Assembly (NCBI GenBank): GCA_012845835.1
Contig: JABAKD010000014.1
Coordinates: 3,952,896-4,016,895, forward strand
Direction: 5' to 3'
Source: Undaria pinnatifida
Lineage: Eukaryota > Sar > Phaeophyceae > Laminariales > Alariaceae
DNA: 64,000 nucleotides
The notes beneath the pieces were generated by a model. The model saw only the letters and a list, made by a program, of their open reading frames with translations, did not search any database and was not told the origin of the DNA. The position numbers and the translations under genes are program-made. Below are positions 39,579 through 50,580 of this stretch, piece after piece (within the stretch, counting starts at the first letter, position 1; the number at the start of each line of letters is the position of its first letter).

Positions 39579-39835
39579 GGACTGATTCTACGATAGCCCC
39601 CCCACCAAAACCAGCGATTTTCGTCAACGAACGTTTCATGGCTGCTAGACACGAGGATGAAGGGAGCTATGAAAAAAGCATGTCCTCAAACATTTTCATG
39701 TTTGCAAAGGTCTATCGAACGATGGCGTTGGGACGGCAAGGAGAGCACTGTATTTCAGAAGATACGGCCGGGAGCTGGTTTCAAAACCGGCGATTTCGGT
39801 GAAGAACAGTTGGGGGGGCTACCGTAGTGAGACTC
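39579..39835. mobile_element. MITE family B, copy 1
   Basis: Ends ACTGATTCTACGATAGCCCC and GGGGGGGCTACCGTAGTGAG (inverted). Interior CAACGAACGTTTCATGGCTG ... GATACGGCCGGGAGCTGGTT then AAAACCGGCGATTTCGG. Confidence 0.87.
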
Positions 39836-40429
39836 AAAAGTTGTGGGGGCTACAACCGTAGAACTACTCGGTCCTTCTCTGAGGGCGCGGTGGCTTGAGG
39901 AGCTCAACCCACTCACAAAAAAACTGTTTTATTGGTAGCAAACTGAAAAAAAAGGCTGTGGTTCGTATTCACCCCGTTAACAAACCTGTGGCCCAGGCGC
40001 ACCCAGGTACTATACAAACCCTTTCATTTTGGACAAAAACAAGGATGACTGACCCCAGCAGACCTAACAATGTGACCGCGCGGACCTTGGACGGTATATC
40101 TGATATTTACGCTCTCTCTCGTAGTGGCCGAGGGCTACGAGTGTGTGTGGTTCATCCGCAGATTCGCAAGAACAAAACAATGTTATCGAGAGAAAAGCGG
40201 CGCAGCCACGTTTTTCTCGCCCGCTTTGTGTCCAGCTTGGGATCATGGTTAATGGGGTTTTATGGGGAGTTGGGTTGTTGGGTCTACGCGCCCGTACCTT
40301 GATCACGCCAGGCAAGTGCTTTTCCTTTGCTCGCAAACGCGAACAGCGCCTCTAGCGCCCGAAAGATCCGCGCGCGACCACACCCATCGTTAAGCGAGCC
40401 CAGGATGACCTTTTTCGACAATTTTGGGG

Positions 40430-40517
40430 TTAACGCCTACACAACTGGAAACCCGCTTCGGGGAAAATACTATTAATAGGAATTAGTATAGGAGGGGGTT
40501 TTAGGGCTCTAAAGGAA
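40430..40517 (-). mobile_element. Small TTAA element (family C)
   Basis: TTAACGCCTACACAACTGGA ... TTAGGGCTCTAAAGG. Its middle reads ACTATTAATAGG in place of the usual AAATTACTTG. Confidence 0.75.
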
Positions 40518-40573
40518 GGGGCTATCAATGAGTTCCCTAGGACCGTTCAAAATATACTGGTATATTGTAAGTC

Positions 40574-40850
40574 GTTCGGCGGTAGCCCCCCCTCGACTAT
40601 TACTTGACGAAATCGCCGGTCTTGAGACGAGCCCGCCGGAGCCGTGTCTCGTTGAAATACGGTGTCCCTTTCTACCCCGACTCGACATCGTTCGTCTCGA
40701 TGCCCTACCTATGTGCTGCAAACAAGAAAATAGATATTGCAAGGTGTTTTTTTTTCGTCATCATCAATAATAGCATCCTTGCTCGTACGTATCGAGCGGC
40801 CATGAAACGTTCGTTGAAGAAAATCGCTGGCTTTAGAGGGAGGCGGGGGG
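40574..40850. mobile_element. MITE family B, copy 2
   Basis: CGGTAGCCCCCCCT, GACGAAATCGCCGGTCTTGA, CATGAAACGTTCGTTGAAGA and AAATCGCTGG. The right end is lost in a G-run. Confidence 0.82.
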
Positions 40851-40884
40851 GGCGGGGGGGGCGGGGGGGGCGGGGGGGGGGGCG

Positions 40885-40950
40885 CGGTGTATTCATTTGT
40901 TGCTTGCCTTGTAGTCATTTGACCATGGACCACGCATTCCCTTTTGAGGG
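40885..40950 (+). repeat. 65-bp island repeat, copy 2
   Basis: TTCATTTGTTGCTTGCCTTG, TAGTCATTTGACCATGGACC, ACGCATTCCCTTTTGAGGG, immediately right of a G-run and left of a C-run. Confidence 0.82.
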
Positions 40951-40954
40951 GGAG

Positions 40955-41240
40955 TGGTGCTACGGTAGCCCCCCCCCCCCAACTTTTTCTTTACCGAAAT
41001 CGCCGGTTTTGAAACCAGCTCCAGGCCGTATGCCCTGGAATACGGTGCCCCTTCCTTGCCATTCCCGACGTCGTCGTTCGATAGTCCTTCCCTTGCAAAA
41101 CAAGAAAAATTTACGGAGAGATGTCGTGATCAAGGCCTCTTTCCTCGCGTCGAGCAAGAGCATGAAACTTTTTCGCTGAAGAAAGTCGTTGGTTTTGTTG
41201 GGGAGGGGGGGGGGGGGGGCTATCATCGTAGAATCAGTCC
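40955..41240. mobile_element. MITE family B, copy 3
   Basis: GGTGCTACGGTAGCCCCC to GGGGGGCTATCATCGTAGAA TCAGTCC, with the same interior blocks as copies 1 and 2. Confidence 0.85.
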
Positions 41241-41344
41241 GAGCTGGTTTTGGGGGAGGGGATATCGTAGCAACCAGTCGTTTTGGCCGAACAATGAGCC
41301 ATCCTGAGCTCCTAACACGAGAACCTCAATATCTCACCCGATAA

Positions 41345-41775
41345 AGGTGCACCACTTTCTTTCTAATACTACCCCTCAATTTGGGAGCTTTAAGACCTCT
41401 CCCAAAAACTGTTTTGGAGAAAAAGTCAAAATTGCCATGTATATACTGGGTGAAAAACCCCATGGCGCCTAGCTATAGGGTACACAACAAAAATCATGCA
41501 ATGAAAAAAAAAACGTTTTTTTCTCCGACGATAGTATTAGTAGGTGAAGGAGCCCCGTCATACAGAAACCATTTATGCCAAAAAAAGGTACATACCTCTA
41601 TCGTAGCACGCGTTTACATTACACCCCAGGTACTTGACTGACCCGTCATTTTGGACAAAAATGGCTTTTTTTCCCGACGATAGTATTAATTTATAGTTGG
41701 TTAAGGAGCCCCGTCATTCAGAAAAACGTTTTCGCCAAAAAAAGGTACATACCTCTATCGTAGCACGCGTCTACA
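41345..41775. mobile_element. MITE family A, one copy plus a repeated right half
   Basis: The first copy ends ACCTCTATCGTAGCACGCG at about 41611, the second right half at about 41770. Both are followed by T(T/C)TACATTACAC.CCCAGGTAC, so the duplication includes flanking DNA. The second contains an empty TTAA at 41701. Confidence 0.78.
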
Positions 41776-41879
41776 TTACACACCCAGGTACTATACAAAC
41801 CCCTTCATTTTGGAACCCCTTCATTTTGGACAAAAACAAGGATTACTGACCCGTCATTTTTGGACAAAAACGGCCCATT

Positions 41880-42030
41880 TTTTTACGACGATTTTGGGTT
41901 AAGGCAGCCCCGTCATTCAGAAAAACATTTCTGACGAAAAGTGCTGCTACCTCTATCGCAGCAGCGAAAAGTGCTACTACCTTTATCGCAGCAGCGAAAA
42001 GTGCTGCTACCTCTATCGCAGCAGGCGTGA
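41880..42030. repeat. Family A fragment with a three-unit 31-bp repeat
   Basis: AGTGCT(G/A)CTACCT(C/T)TATCGC and AGCAGCGAAA repeated three times, following a family A piece with an empty TTAA at 41899. Confidence 0.85.
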
Positions 42031-42039
42031 TGACTCCTC

Positions 42040-42800
42040 GAAGGCATTCGTTCGCGCAACCCGGCCAAGCGTAGACGCCATAGTAACTTTTCTGTGGTTG
42101 GTTTACCGTAGAGCCTTTCCTGCCCCCCCCGCCACACGCCGCGGCAGGTTCTAGAGCCTTTTCTGCCCCCCCCGCCACACCGGCGGCATGCGGCAGGTTT
42201 TTGATGGGTGACTATTGCCTTGCTGTAGGGTCTGCTTTTCTTTCTACTGCTTTTCTTCGCGTGTTCCTGGCTCCATAGCCAGACGGTTAGAGGTGTGGGA
42301 GTGGGGTTTGAGGAGCCGCATCTTCGACTCATGGTCTACTTCGTAGAACCGGAGTTTCCCGAATCTCCCATATTTCTGCATATGCGACTCATCAGGGTGG
42401 GCTAGTGTTAAGATACGGCCTCGAAAGGCCTGTAGGTATCCGAATTTGAGATCATTCGGATGGGTTTCGTATGATAAGGTTGGCGGTTTATATTCGGGGA
42501 AGTTAGGAATTAGATCGGAGGCACGCGCCTCCGATCTCAGAAGCTATCCCGGGCTCTGTCTGGTGGAAACGAATAAAGCTATGTCTCTACGAAGGAACGA
42601 AAGTGAGTACTCTCCGAGGACCTGCTCAATTGGCAGACCTGCAGGGGGCACTCTGTGCCCCCCACCATTAATTTAACACCTACGCCCTAGTCCTGAAACA
42701 AATACCGGGTATATACTCATATAGTTTGTTAGACTAACACCGTTAGTTCCTCACCTGAGAAGCTTAACCGGCACAAGGTATACTTTTTTTTGGCGCCAAA
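42040..42800. other. No gene; contains a perfect hairpin
   Basis: Contains a duplicated TTCTGCCCCCCCCGCCACAC (42116 and 42160) and the palindrome at 42512-42537. No coding pattern recognised. Confidence 0.4.
42512..42537. repeat. Perfect 11-bp-arm hairpin
   Basis: AGATCGGAGGC and GCCTCCGATCT separated by ACGC. Confidence 0.95.
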
Positions 42801-42842
42801 AGTGCAATCCGTACCGTGGAATGACTCCGATGCTACACCTCC

Positions 42843-42868
42843 ACAGGGTTAGGGTTAGGGTTAGGCCC
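42843..42868 (+). repeat. Interstitial telomere-like (TTAGGG)n
   Basis: CAGGGTTAGGGTTAGGGTTAGG, four near-perfect units. Confidence 0.9.
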
Positions 42869-43335
42869 CATGGGATGGTTCTTCGGGTAAGGGGTAGAGA
42901 TCTAGGTTATGGGTTAGCTCAGGTATATCGAGACCACAAGCACGACATACTTTGTGCGATATTTCATCCACCGTTTTCGCCCAAATCAAAGGCTGTGGTA
43001 GGCGTGTGGGGGTCAATTTTTGGTGCCCTTTTGACAATTTCTTCGAAAGTGACTCGTCGGGTTCACTCGTGCTGCGAACGATCCCCCCTGTTTCTTGGCG
43101 GTGTTTCTAATTTTTTTGGATAAGAATCGGCGATGGAATGGATGGTTGGCTACAACTTCCTGCTGCGCCAACAACCAATAATAGCCCGGAAGTTTTTTTT
43201 CGTCGGGGGGGTGAGCTAGGGTACAGAGTTTACTCGTGCGCGAGTGGCTCAGACTCGGCAGTGGTGAGAGAAAGAGTTACCTACCCTCCTGCGGTAGCCT
43301 GTCGTATTTCGTCAGTGCGTGCAGCAGTACGAACG

Positions 43336-43602
43336 GCTGATTCGACGATGCCCCCGCCCCATGAGCGACTGCCTTCAACGAACATCTCATGGGCTGCTCG
43401 ACACGAGGAAGGATGTCAACGAAAAAAAGTTCTTCGCAACATATTTGCTTGTTTGCGGAGGACCATCTAACGACGACGTCGGGGTGGCAACGGGCACCGT
43501 ATTATATGAGATCAGATGCGGCCGGGAGCTGGTTTCAATTTTAAACCGGCGATTTACTTTCGTCAAAGAAAAAATGAGGGGGGGGCTACCATAGAACGCC
43601 TC
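43336..43602. mobile_element. MITE family B, copy 4
   Basis: CTGATTCGACGATGCCCCCG to GGGGGGGCTACCATAGAACG, interior CTTCAACGAACATCTCATGG and AGATGCGGCCGGGAGCTGG. Confidence 0.83.
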
Positions 43603-43649
43603 GATCGAATGGGATCGTGTCGTGCACATCTCCATATATATATATTGTT

Positions 43650-44530
43650 GAATTATTATAGAAGTCCGGACACACGAAATGTATTCCAATATCCCAAGCA
43701 GTCCGCGCTGCTTTCACAAAAGAAATATGGCCGATGCTGCAAAACGTCCTTTTTTATCTTGTGGGTCAGTTTTTCCCTCTGTTTCAAAGTCTCAAAAAAA
43801 GGGGTTAGCGTAAAGGTAGCAATAATGCCTTGTTTTGAGAGACTCGTGCTGCACGATGGAGAGGTGTGTGCACCACTTGTTTTTTCTGCAAGGTTTCCTC
43901 ACCTTGGGGCATTTTTTTTTCTGAGGTTTATCCTCGCTTTCCGAGTTTAAGACACGTCCCTTCTTAACCTCAAAAAAACTGATTTTGACAAAAACAAAAC
44001 TGCTACGTACACCTCGGACGAGAAAATCCCATCTGGCCACTAGGCGCACGCACAACGATCATGATGCAAGAAAAAAGTTTTTTTTCAGATGATTTTGGGT
44101 CAAGGAGCAGCCCCGTCATTCAGAAACCATTTTCGCCAAAAAAAGGTTTACCTTAATACCTCTATATCGTCGCACGTACCTTGGACACATGAGGGTAGGG
44201 GAACACAGGTTATCAGCTTGGCTTAGAGACAGCAGCACCGGTTCTTCTTCTTGGTGTGTGTAGATCTTCTTAGTATTGCCGTGTGGAGCTATGAGAAGCT
44301 CGGATTGACTGGAAAGGAGTGATGCAAAGCGTGGGGCGCGTCATGTTCAGTTATTGTTCGCTTCACCCGCTCCACAACTAGCTCTATCTTCTGAACACCA
44401 TTCTACGGAACGCCCATCGAACGTTCTCACAGGTGGCCTACTAATCTAGTGGGGCGCACCATTAATAGAGCGCTTATGTTGATGGGCTACCTTATCCCCA
44501 AGGAAACGTTCCATCGCCGGGACCGTTCTC
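43650..44530. other. No gene recognised
   Basis: Holds a family A right end at 44090-44175 (CCCCGTCATTCAGAAACC, ATATCGTCGCACG) and otherwise unassigned sequence. Confidence 0.4.
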
Positions 44531-44534
44531 GGGA

Positions 44535-45053
44535 CGCATATGCTACGATATTCGGTATTAAAGTATACCTTTTTTTGACGAAAATGGTTTCTGAGTATGA
44601 CGGGGCGCTGCTCCTTCAACCCGAAAAATCGTCGGAAAAAAGAACGACATTTTTTTTTTTGCCATGATATTCTCGCTGTGTGCCTACAAGGCTACCCGAG
44701 GGATTTTTCACCGATAGGGTCAGCTCACGCTATCACTACGGTGGGATCCGAAGGGTGCGCCAGCTAGCGTTGGGTTGCGAAAGCAACTGAGTTATATCGA
44801 CACACGACGCGTATAAAAATACGTGGAAGTGTGGTGAGCTTGGTGAGCTTAAGCTTTATTTTGCCCCATCCGCCGGAGGATAAAATAAAAATAAAAAAAA
44901 AATCATCCGGTGTATATGCAGCGCAGTTTTATTTTTTCTCCATGGATAATGTAATCAGTTTTTGGTCGAGAGATCTTTAAAGCTCCCAAATTGAGGGGTA
45001 GTGTTAGGAAAACAATGGTGTATATGCACACCACCTCTATTGTAAGCACGCGT
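44535..45053. mobile_element. MITE family A interrupted by a 200-bp repeat
   Basis: Left end CATATGCTACGATATTCGG and GGTTTCTGAGTATGACGGGG, then the 22110-type repeat (44715-44912), then AGCTCCCAAATTGAGGGGTA and ACCTCTATTGTAAGCACGCG. The order shows the insertion came second. Confidence 0.8.
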
Positions 45054-45226
45054 CGCCCCAAATGTGTTCCCCTTACCCTAAATAGCTTTGGTCGGTTATT
45101 GAGATGGCGCTTTTTATCCTTATTATTGGGCTACGTGCGCAATTTCTGAATAGCGGGGCTCTTCTGCATATATATATCGGGGTTCCAATCTCGGGCCAAG
45201 CGATTTCCCGGCACTGTATATTATAA

Positions 45227-45534
45227 GAGTCTTACTACAGCAGCCCCCCCAACTTTTCTTCATCGAAATAGCCGGTTTCAAAACCAGCTCTACACCCCGG
45301 TCATATCTCCTGAAACACGGTGTGTCCCTCAACACCCCGACGTATGAAACACGGTGTGTCCCTCGACACCCCGACGTCATCGATCGATAGACCTTTGTGT
45401 GCACAAAAGAAAATATGTAGGTACTTTTCGTTTCAATGGCATCCTTGGTGCTTCGTTCCTTGTGTCGAGCAGCCCTGAAACGTTCGTTGAAGAAAATCGC
45501 TGGTTATGGGGGGGGCTATCGTAGTAAGAATCAA
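45227..45534. mobile_element. MITE family B, copy 5
   Basis: GTCTTACTACAGCAGCCCCC to GGGGGGGCTATCGTAGTAAG. An internal GAAACACGGTGTGTCCCTC unit is duplicated. Confidence 0.83.
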
Positions 45535-45748
45535 TCACAATACCGGTTCCAAATATTAGGCACTCTTCAACCGGCGCTATAGGGGGGGGGGGGGCACACT
45601 CTACAATGTACGAAGCACTCGTCGGCCGATGGCGCGTTTGTCGGCGAACTGTTTGTCCCCTCAAAAAATGTTTTATGAAGGTACAAACAAAAAATAGGAC
45701 ACTTCCCAATAAAAACTCACCCATATAGTGTATTACGAGTACCAACAA

Positions 45749-45803
45749 CGCAGCTTGCAAATATGAGTATTGACCTGAAATTCGTTGAACTCACGGCTGA
45801 CGT
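45749..45803 (+). repeat. Hairpin element copy
   Basis: CGCAGCTTGCAAATATGAGT ... TTGAACTCACGGCTGACG. Confidence 0.8.
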
Positions 45804-45852
45804 CCTTGAAAATTCTTTATAAAATACTAAGTTAAAAAAAAAAAGTCTTAAC

Positions 45853-46584
45853 GCCATTTCTTATGCAGTCGGATTTGTCAGTCGGAAACGGCCTTTTTCG
45901 ACTGAAGCCCAAATCGGGCTTTCTCACGCAGTCGAAAAAGGGCTTTTATCGACTGAGAATTTCGACCGGCGGATCCAGTAAAAAAACTCGACTTTTTCGA
46001 CTGGATCCTCCAGTCGAAAAACTCAGTCGAAAAAGTTTCTACGTGTTTTTTGAACCGATCGCATAGCCCATCCCACCACCAAACACACCCACACGGCCAC
46101 ACAGCCACACACCCATATCAGGTACCACACTGCAGTATTATACAAGGCGCTGACGCTGGCTTGGCTATCCCTGCTGTTGCTTCTCGCAGCAAGTCAGCGT
46201 GGCGCATTCCTAGTTCCGCTCGACAGCAGCGTGTATCACACGACGGCAGCAGCGCGCGGTCTCGATCCCAAGCTGCTGCCAACAACGGCTGCGCCTGCTG
46301 TAGCTTTGGCGGCTCTCGGCTGAGTGCAACTCCACGAACGTAGCTTTGGCGGCCTTCGGCTAAGCCCGGCCTTCGGCTAAGCCCAAAGCACAGAGCTGGC
46401 AACCGATTTTGCCTGCTGTACAGCAGTACTCCCTCACACCAACCGCCTCTAGGAAGAGCACAAAAACTAAAAAATCAACTCGACTGACGATAAAAAGAAG
46501 GACCAGAAGAATCACTGGGTCGAAAAAAAGTCCAGTCGAAAGGGCCGTTTTCGACTGGCGGAATCCGACTGCATAAGAAATGGC
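45853..46584. mobile_element. 732-bp terminal-inverted-repeat element
   Basis: Left GCCATTTCTTATGCAGTCGG is the exact reverse complement of the right end, and imperfect similarity continues to about 40 bp (ACGGCC). The inside has many CAGTCGAAAA subterminal repeats in both orientations and no transposase frame, so it is non-autonomous. A target-site duplication is not clear. Confidence 0.87.
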
Positions 46585-46634
46585 CTAATATATGATAGTC
46601 TGTTGTCGCTCTCAGCTACGTACTGGTACCGCGC

Positions 46635-46869
46635 CTTTTCCAAGCGAACGCATTAAAGGTATTCGTTCGCACCGAAGCGACCAAGCTTCCATGTGCCTTA
46701 GTGTAGAAAAAAATGAAAAATGTGTTTGTAAATAGTCGTGAAATTACTTGACTAAAAGAACGACTAACCGGGGTGTAGTTCTCACGCTCGCGAGTCCTGG
46801 AGCTCAATCGGAGACAGGTACATCATTTTGGTCAATCTAACAACTGCAACCCCTACCGTGGGATGACTC
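46635..46869. mobile_element. MITE family D, left-truncated
   Basis: ACCAAGCTTCCATGTGCCTT, TCGTGAAATTACTTGACTAA, CAACTGCAACCCCTACCGTG then GGATGACTC right end. Confidence 0.75.
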
Positions 46870-46871
46870 GG

Positions 46872-46960
46872 TTAATGCCTTTACACAACCGGAAACCCTT
46901 TTTATTGGGGACATACTTCGTATTTACTTGAAATTAGTGTCTAAAGTGTGAGGGATTATA
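46872..46960 (-). mobile_element. Small TTAA element (family C), decayed
   Basis: TTAATGCCTTTACACAACCG start directly after a family D end; right end degraded. Confidence 0.55.
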
Positions 46961-47214
46961 TAATTCAAGGCAAAAAAGGCCTATTTTCCGACGATTTTTG
47001 GTCAAGAGCTCCGTCTTTCATAAAACATTTTCGCCAAAAAAAAATATACCTCTACTACTCGTATCGTAGCCCGAGTTATGAGAAAAAGTGCCACTCTATC
47101 TACCAAGTACCCTAACTAACTCCTGCAACAAGAAAAAATGGGGGGGAGCCTCCCCCCATCGAAGCCGTGGTCTGACCGGGCACGGACATGAGAATGGCGA
47201 TGATGTGAGAACAA

Positions 47215-48015
47215 CAACAGCCCTCCTTCCCAATCAACAATTTCCAAACCGACGATAACCCCGACCGTGTCGGAGTCGTTATCCATACGCCTTCCATTCC
47301 GCACTACGAGTAGAGTTGCAATTAACACGAGATGAGGCAAGAAGAGTGCCTCCTACTCGCACGCCGTGTGTGCTCAAAAGCCAACAACAACAAAAAAAAG
47401 GCCCGCCGCCCTCAAAACACACAGCAGCAAATGGGACCGAAACAGCGGCAGCACGGCGACCGCGGCCAACTCGAGACGGCGGCGTGCGACGAAACAAATA
47501 AAGCTCCACGACGAGTTAGCACAAGCAAGCTCGCCAGGTCTGTATGTAGACTCCGGGTTTCGCGGAAATCGGTCATGTTCAGTTCTCGGAATCAAAGATA
47601 CAAAACTGTAAACCTACCAACAACAACGGCCTTCCCAATCAACAATTTCCAACCGATGACAACCCCAATCGTCGGAGTGCGTTATCAAAACGCCTTCCAT
47701 CCACACTGTACTATAGCAGAGTTGGCAACATGAGACGCAAGAGTGCCTCGTACCCGCAGGCCGTGTGCGTGCTCAAAGCCAATAAAAGACAAGCAAGTCT
47801 TGAAAGCCGCCTTCAAAACGCACAGCAGCTCAAACGCCACCAATACAGCAGCAGCACGGCGACCACGGCCACCTTGGGACTGCGTGCGACGAAACAAGCT
47901 CCACGACGCGAGTTAGCACTAACGACCTCGCCCCGGTTCTCCTGTAGTGCACCCGGGTTTCGCGGAAATTGGTCATGCCCCAGCTCTCGCAAATCAAAGA
48001 CACAACACCGGAACC
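47215..48015. repeat. Two-unit tandem repeat, about 420 bp
   Basis: Both units carry CCTTCCCAATCAACAATTTCC, CGCCTTCCAT, AAGAGTGCCTC, AAACACACAGCAGC-like and GGTTTCGCGGAAATTGGTCA blocks. A third diverged unit is at 48655-48960. No gene assigned. Confidence 0.82.
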
Positions 48016-48144
48016 TACCAGACAGACAGTACACTCAACACAACAACAAACACACACATGTAGCAAAATGTAATGGAGGCCTTCACGCACCCCTGAGCAA
48101 GAGTGTTTTCTTTTACCAAAAGGAAGAAAAAAAAAAAAGAGCTG

Positions 48145-48395
48145 TTCACGCGGGGTCATGACCCGACCCGCGGCCGGGTCGGGTAAGGCGGGCCGGGTCC
48201 AAGGAGGGTTTTAAAATCTCGCGAGGAGTTACGAGTGCCGGGTCGGGTCAAAAAGAAGGTGTGCGAAATCTCACTGGAGGTCTTGTCGGGTAGGCTCCGG
48301 CGGTTGTCAAATCTCACGGGCCGGGTCCCGGTTCAGCGCCGTGACCGAACCTGACCCGCGAGAGGTGACGCGACCAGCGGAAAGTCCTGCAAAGA
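48145..48395. repeat. GGGTCGGGTC-type dispersed repeat, copy 3
   Basis: CATGACCCGACCCGCGGCCGG ... AATCTCACGGGCCGGGTCC ... GACCCGCGAGAGG. Confidence 0.8.
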
Positions 48396-48489
48396 ACGGC
48401 CACACCAGCTTCGCGCTCGTTCTTGCCTCGTCATCACCCCCGCTTTCTCCCGGATATTGCCCCCAGACGAAGTATTAATAGCGGTCTCC

Positions 48490-48960
48490 CTGCATAGTGC
48501 CGGTTGAGTAGTGCCGGTTTCCCGCTATAGTGCCTGTGAAATCGCTTGGCATATATTGGAACTTAGTGGCATCGTGCGGAGTAGTGCCGGTTTCCACCAT
48601 AGTGTACCGATATTCACATACCTGCACCATGAGGGGACCACTACGACCTTACAAGCAGCGTGGTAAATGAGACAAGAGTTGTGCCTCGTTCTCGCACTAG
48701 ACTGTCTCGGCAACCAAAGCAACGAAAAACACATATATATGTACGTACACACACAAAAACAAACAAAAACCCCGTCGCCGTCAACCCACAGCAGCAAGGC
48801 CACCAAAAACACTACATCACGGCGACCGCGGCCAACTCTGGACCGGTGTGCGACAACACAACCTCCACGCGCGAGTTATCGCAAAAACACGGTCGCGTCT
48901 GTTCATACCGGTCACGTACACAGCCCTCGCAACCAGCGACATAAGCCGAAGACAAACTGT
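48490..48960. repeat. AGTGCCGGTTT-type repeat and third 420-bp-type unit
   Basis: GTAGTGCCGGTTTCC twice (48510, 48580), followed by GAGACAAGAGTTGTGCCTCG, which resembles the 47.2-48.0 kb units. Confidence 0.6.
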
Positions 48961-48961
48961 A

Positions 48962-48999
48962 CACAGCAGGCAGACAGACAGGCAGGCAGGCAGACAGAA

Positions 49000-49035
<36 letters not shown>

Positions 49036-49040
49036 GAAAG
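48962..49040 (+). repeat. (CAGA)n / (GGCA)n tetranucleotide repeat
   Basis: CAGGCAGACAGACAGGCAGG ... ACAGACAGACAGACAGACAG. Confidence 0.95.
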
Positions 49041-49224
49041 ACAAATCGACACAATATGGAAGCCTGTACGAAACACGCAATGATAAATCCGGCATCTTTG
49101 CCCTCCTAAGGCCAAAAAACAGCCTCGGTCGCTTCGCACTTTCGTCCTTGCCTCACCACAACGATCTAAAAAGCGGGGCGTACCAGCCTTCCATCAAGAA
49201 AAGAGGCACATTTTATAGAAATAT

Positions 49225-49287
49225 TTCAAGGACGTCAGCCGTGAGTTCGACGAATTTTGGGTCAATACTCATCTTTGCAAGCTGCGT
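49225..49287 (-). repeat. Hairpin element copy
   Basis: GACGTCAGCCGTGAGTTCGA ... AATACTCATCTTTGCAAGCT. Confidence 0.85.
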
Positions 49288-49540
49288 TGTTACGTTTGCC
49301 TTCTACGAAAGGCAAAAAAAATAAACAACAGCCTCTCGGTCGCTTCGCTTCCTCTCGCCCTTGTCGTCTCATTATAACGACCTCTAAAAAGCGGGGCGTA
49401 CTCGAAACCCTTGTCTGAGGGAAGAAACGCGCCGCGGTACATGATTCATCACGCGCCGCGCGCGCGAAGTCATACATCCCGCCCAGAGCGCATTCTACGC
49501 TCCTCCTGGTAGAGGTTCACAAGTTTGTTTCTGGACGTCC

Positions 49541-49627
49541 TCACTCAAAAAGCTCCGTGTCTCATCCCAAAACACAGTTTACACAGTTTTGGGGATGAGA
49601 TACGTACGTACAGAGCTTTTTGAGTGA
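49541..49627. repeat. Long imperfect inverted repeat
   Basis: TCACTCAAAAAGCTC at 49541 and GAGCTTTTTGAGTGA at 49613 are perfect complements. Inside them TCTCATCCCAAAAC pairs with GTTTTGGGGATGAGA. Could form an extended hairpin of about 85 nt or be a foldback element. Confidence 0.9.
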
Positions 49628-49787
49628 TGTTCCATCGAAAAACCAAAAAAAAAAAAAACTTTCCCTGTGATGATCAAATCCCACGGCCTTCGTGAGGACA
49701 ACGAAAACGAAAACGAAACCGGATGTTGCACAAAAAAAAAAATAGACCTAAACAACGGACTTCCGACGATTTCTGGGATAAGGTGGG

Positions 49788-49877
49788 TTAACCCCTTTAG
49801 AGCCCCCGAACCCCTCCCCATACTAAATCCAAGTAATTTTGTCCCAAAAAACGGGTTTCCAGTTGTGAAGGGGTTAA
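49788..49877 (+). mobile_element. Small TTAA element (family C), best copy, nested in a family A remnant
   Basis: TTAACCCCTTTAGAGCCCCC ... CCAGTTGTGAAGGGGTTAA, 90 bp with a TTAA at each end. Flanked by CCGACGATTTCTGGG and GGAGCTCCCGTCGCTC, which is family A sequence. Confidence 0.9.
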
Positions 49878-50044
49878 GGAGCTCCCGTCGCTCGGATAAC
49901 GCTTCCAGCCAAACCGTCCCACCGCTTATCTTATAACACCAGCACACACGCTCGTGCGGTTCGGACACCCCCCCCCCCCCTGCCCTACTAGCGGCCATAC
50001 TGGTCATTAAGCTAACTCATTGAAGCTGTCATCCATACGCAACT

Positions 50045-50232
50045 CCGCCTTACAAGCGGTTCTTGGTAGGATGCAGCCCGCCCTTCACGCGACTCGCCGA
50101 ACACCTCACGGCGCTTCGCGCTAGGTGCAAGCAATGTCTGCCTGGTCGGTGAAAAAAAAACGAAATGCTCCGTCCCGCCATTGTGGGGATGCGAGGGTCT
50201 ATGGTCATGCCACTACGGCCATGCATGAAAAT
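50045..50232 (-). repeat. Dispersed 200-bp repeat, copy 4 (inverted)
   Basis: CGCCTTACAAGCGGTTCTTG ... AACACCTCACGGCGCTTCGC ... GGCCATGCATG. Confidence 0.85.
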
Positions 50233-50334
50233 CGAACACACACACCCTCCACACTATTAAACAGCAGAAAGGGCTGCAAATAAATCATGGTGCAAACAAC
50301 ACCTTTTTTTATTTTTTTTCCCGGGCCAGGTCGC

Positions 50335-50580
50335 AAACCTAAACCCCCGGTTTAGTCATGACGTTTCCAAAATCTCGCGGCAGACCAAGACAAATCGGGC
50401 CGGGGCAGGAGGTGTTCGCTATCTCGTGGGACGGGACGGGTCGGGTCGGGTCGGGTCGGGTCGGGTCGGGTCGGGTCAGAGGTTTTCAAATATGACGGGT
50501 CGGGATGGGGTTTACCGTGACCCGACCCGACTCGACCCGACCCGACCCTCGAAAATAGACCTGACCCGTGAAGAAAAAAT
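50335..50580. repeat. GGGTCGGGTC-type dispersed repeat, copy 4
   Basis: Eight GGGTC units in a row near 50435-50475, then GAGGTTTTCAAATATGACGG and an inverted GACCCGACCCGACTCGACCC. Confidence 0.85.

Noticed and set aside
47316-48161. Plus frames of 133-143 residues repeated in tandem
   Set aside because: The frame is not the same across repeat units and there is no splice or motif support, so I treat the region as a non-coding tandem repeat.
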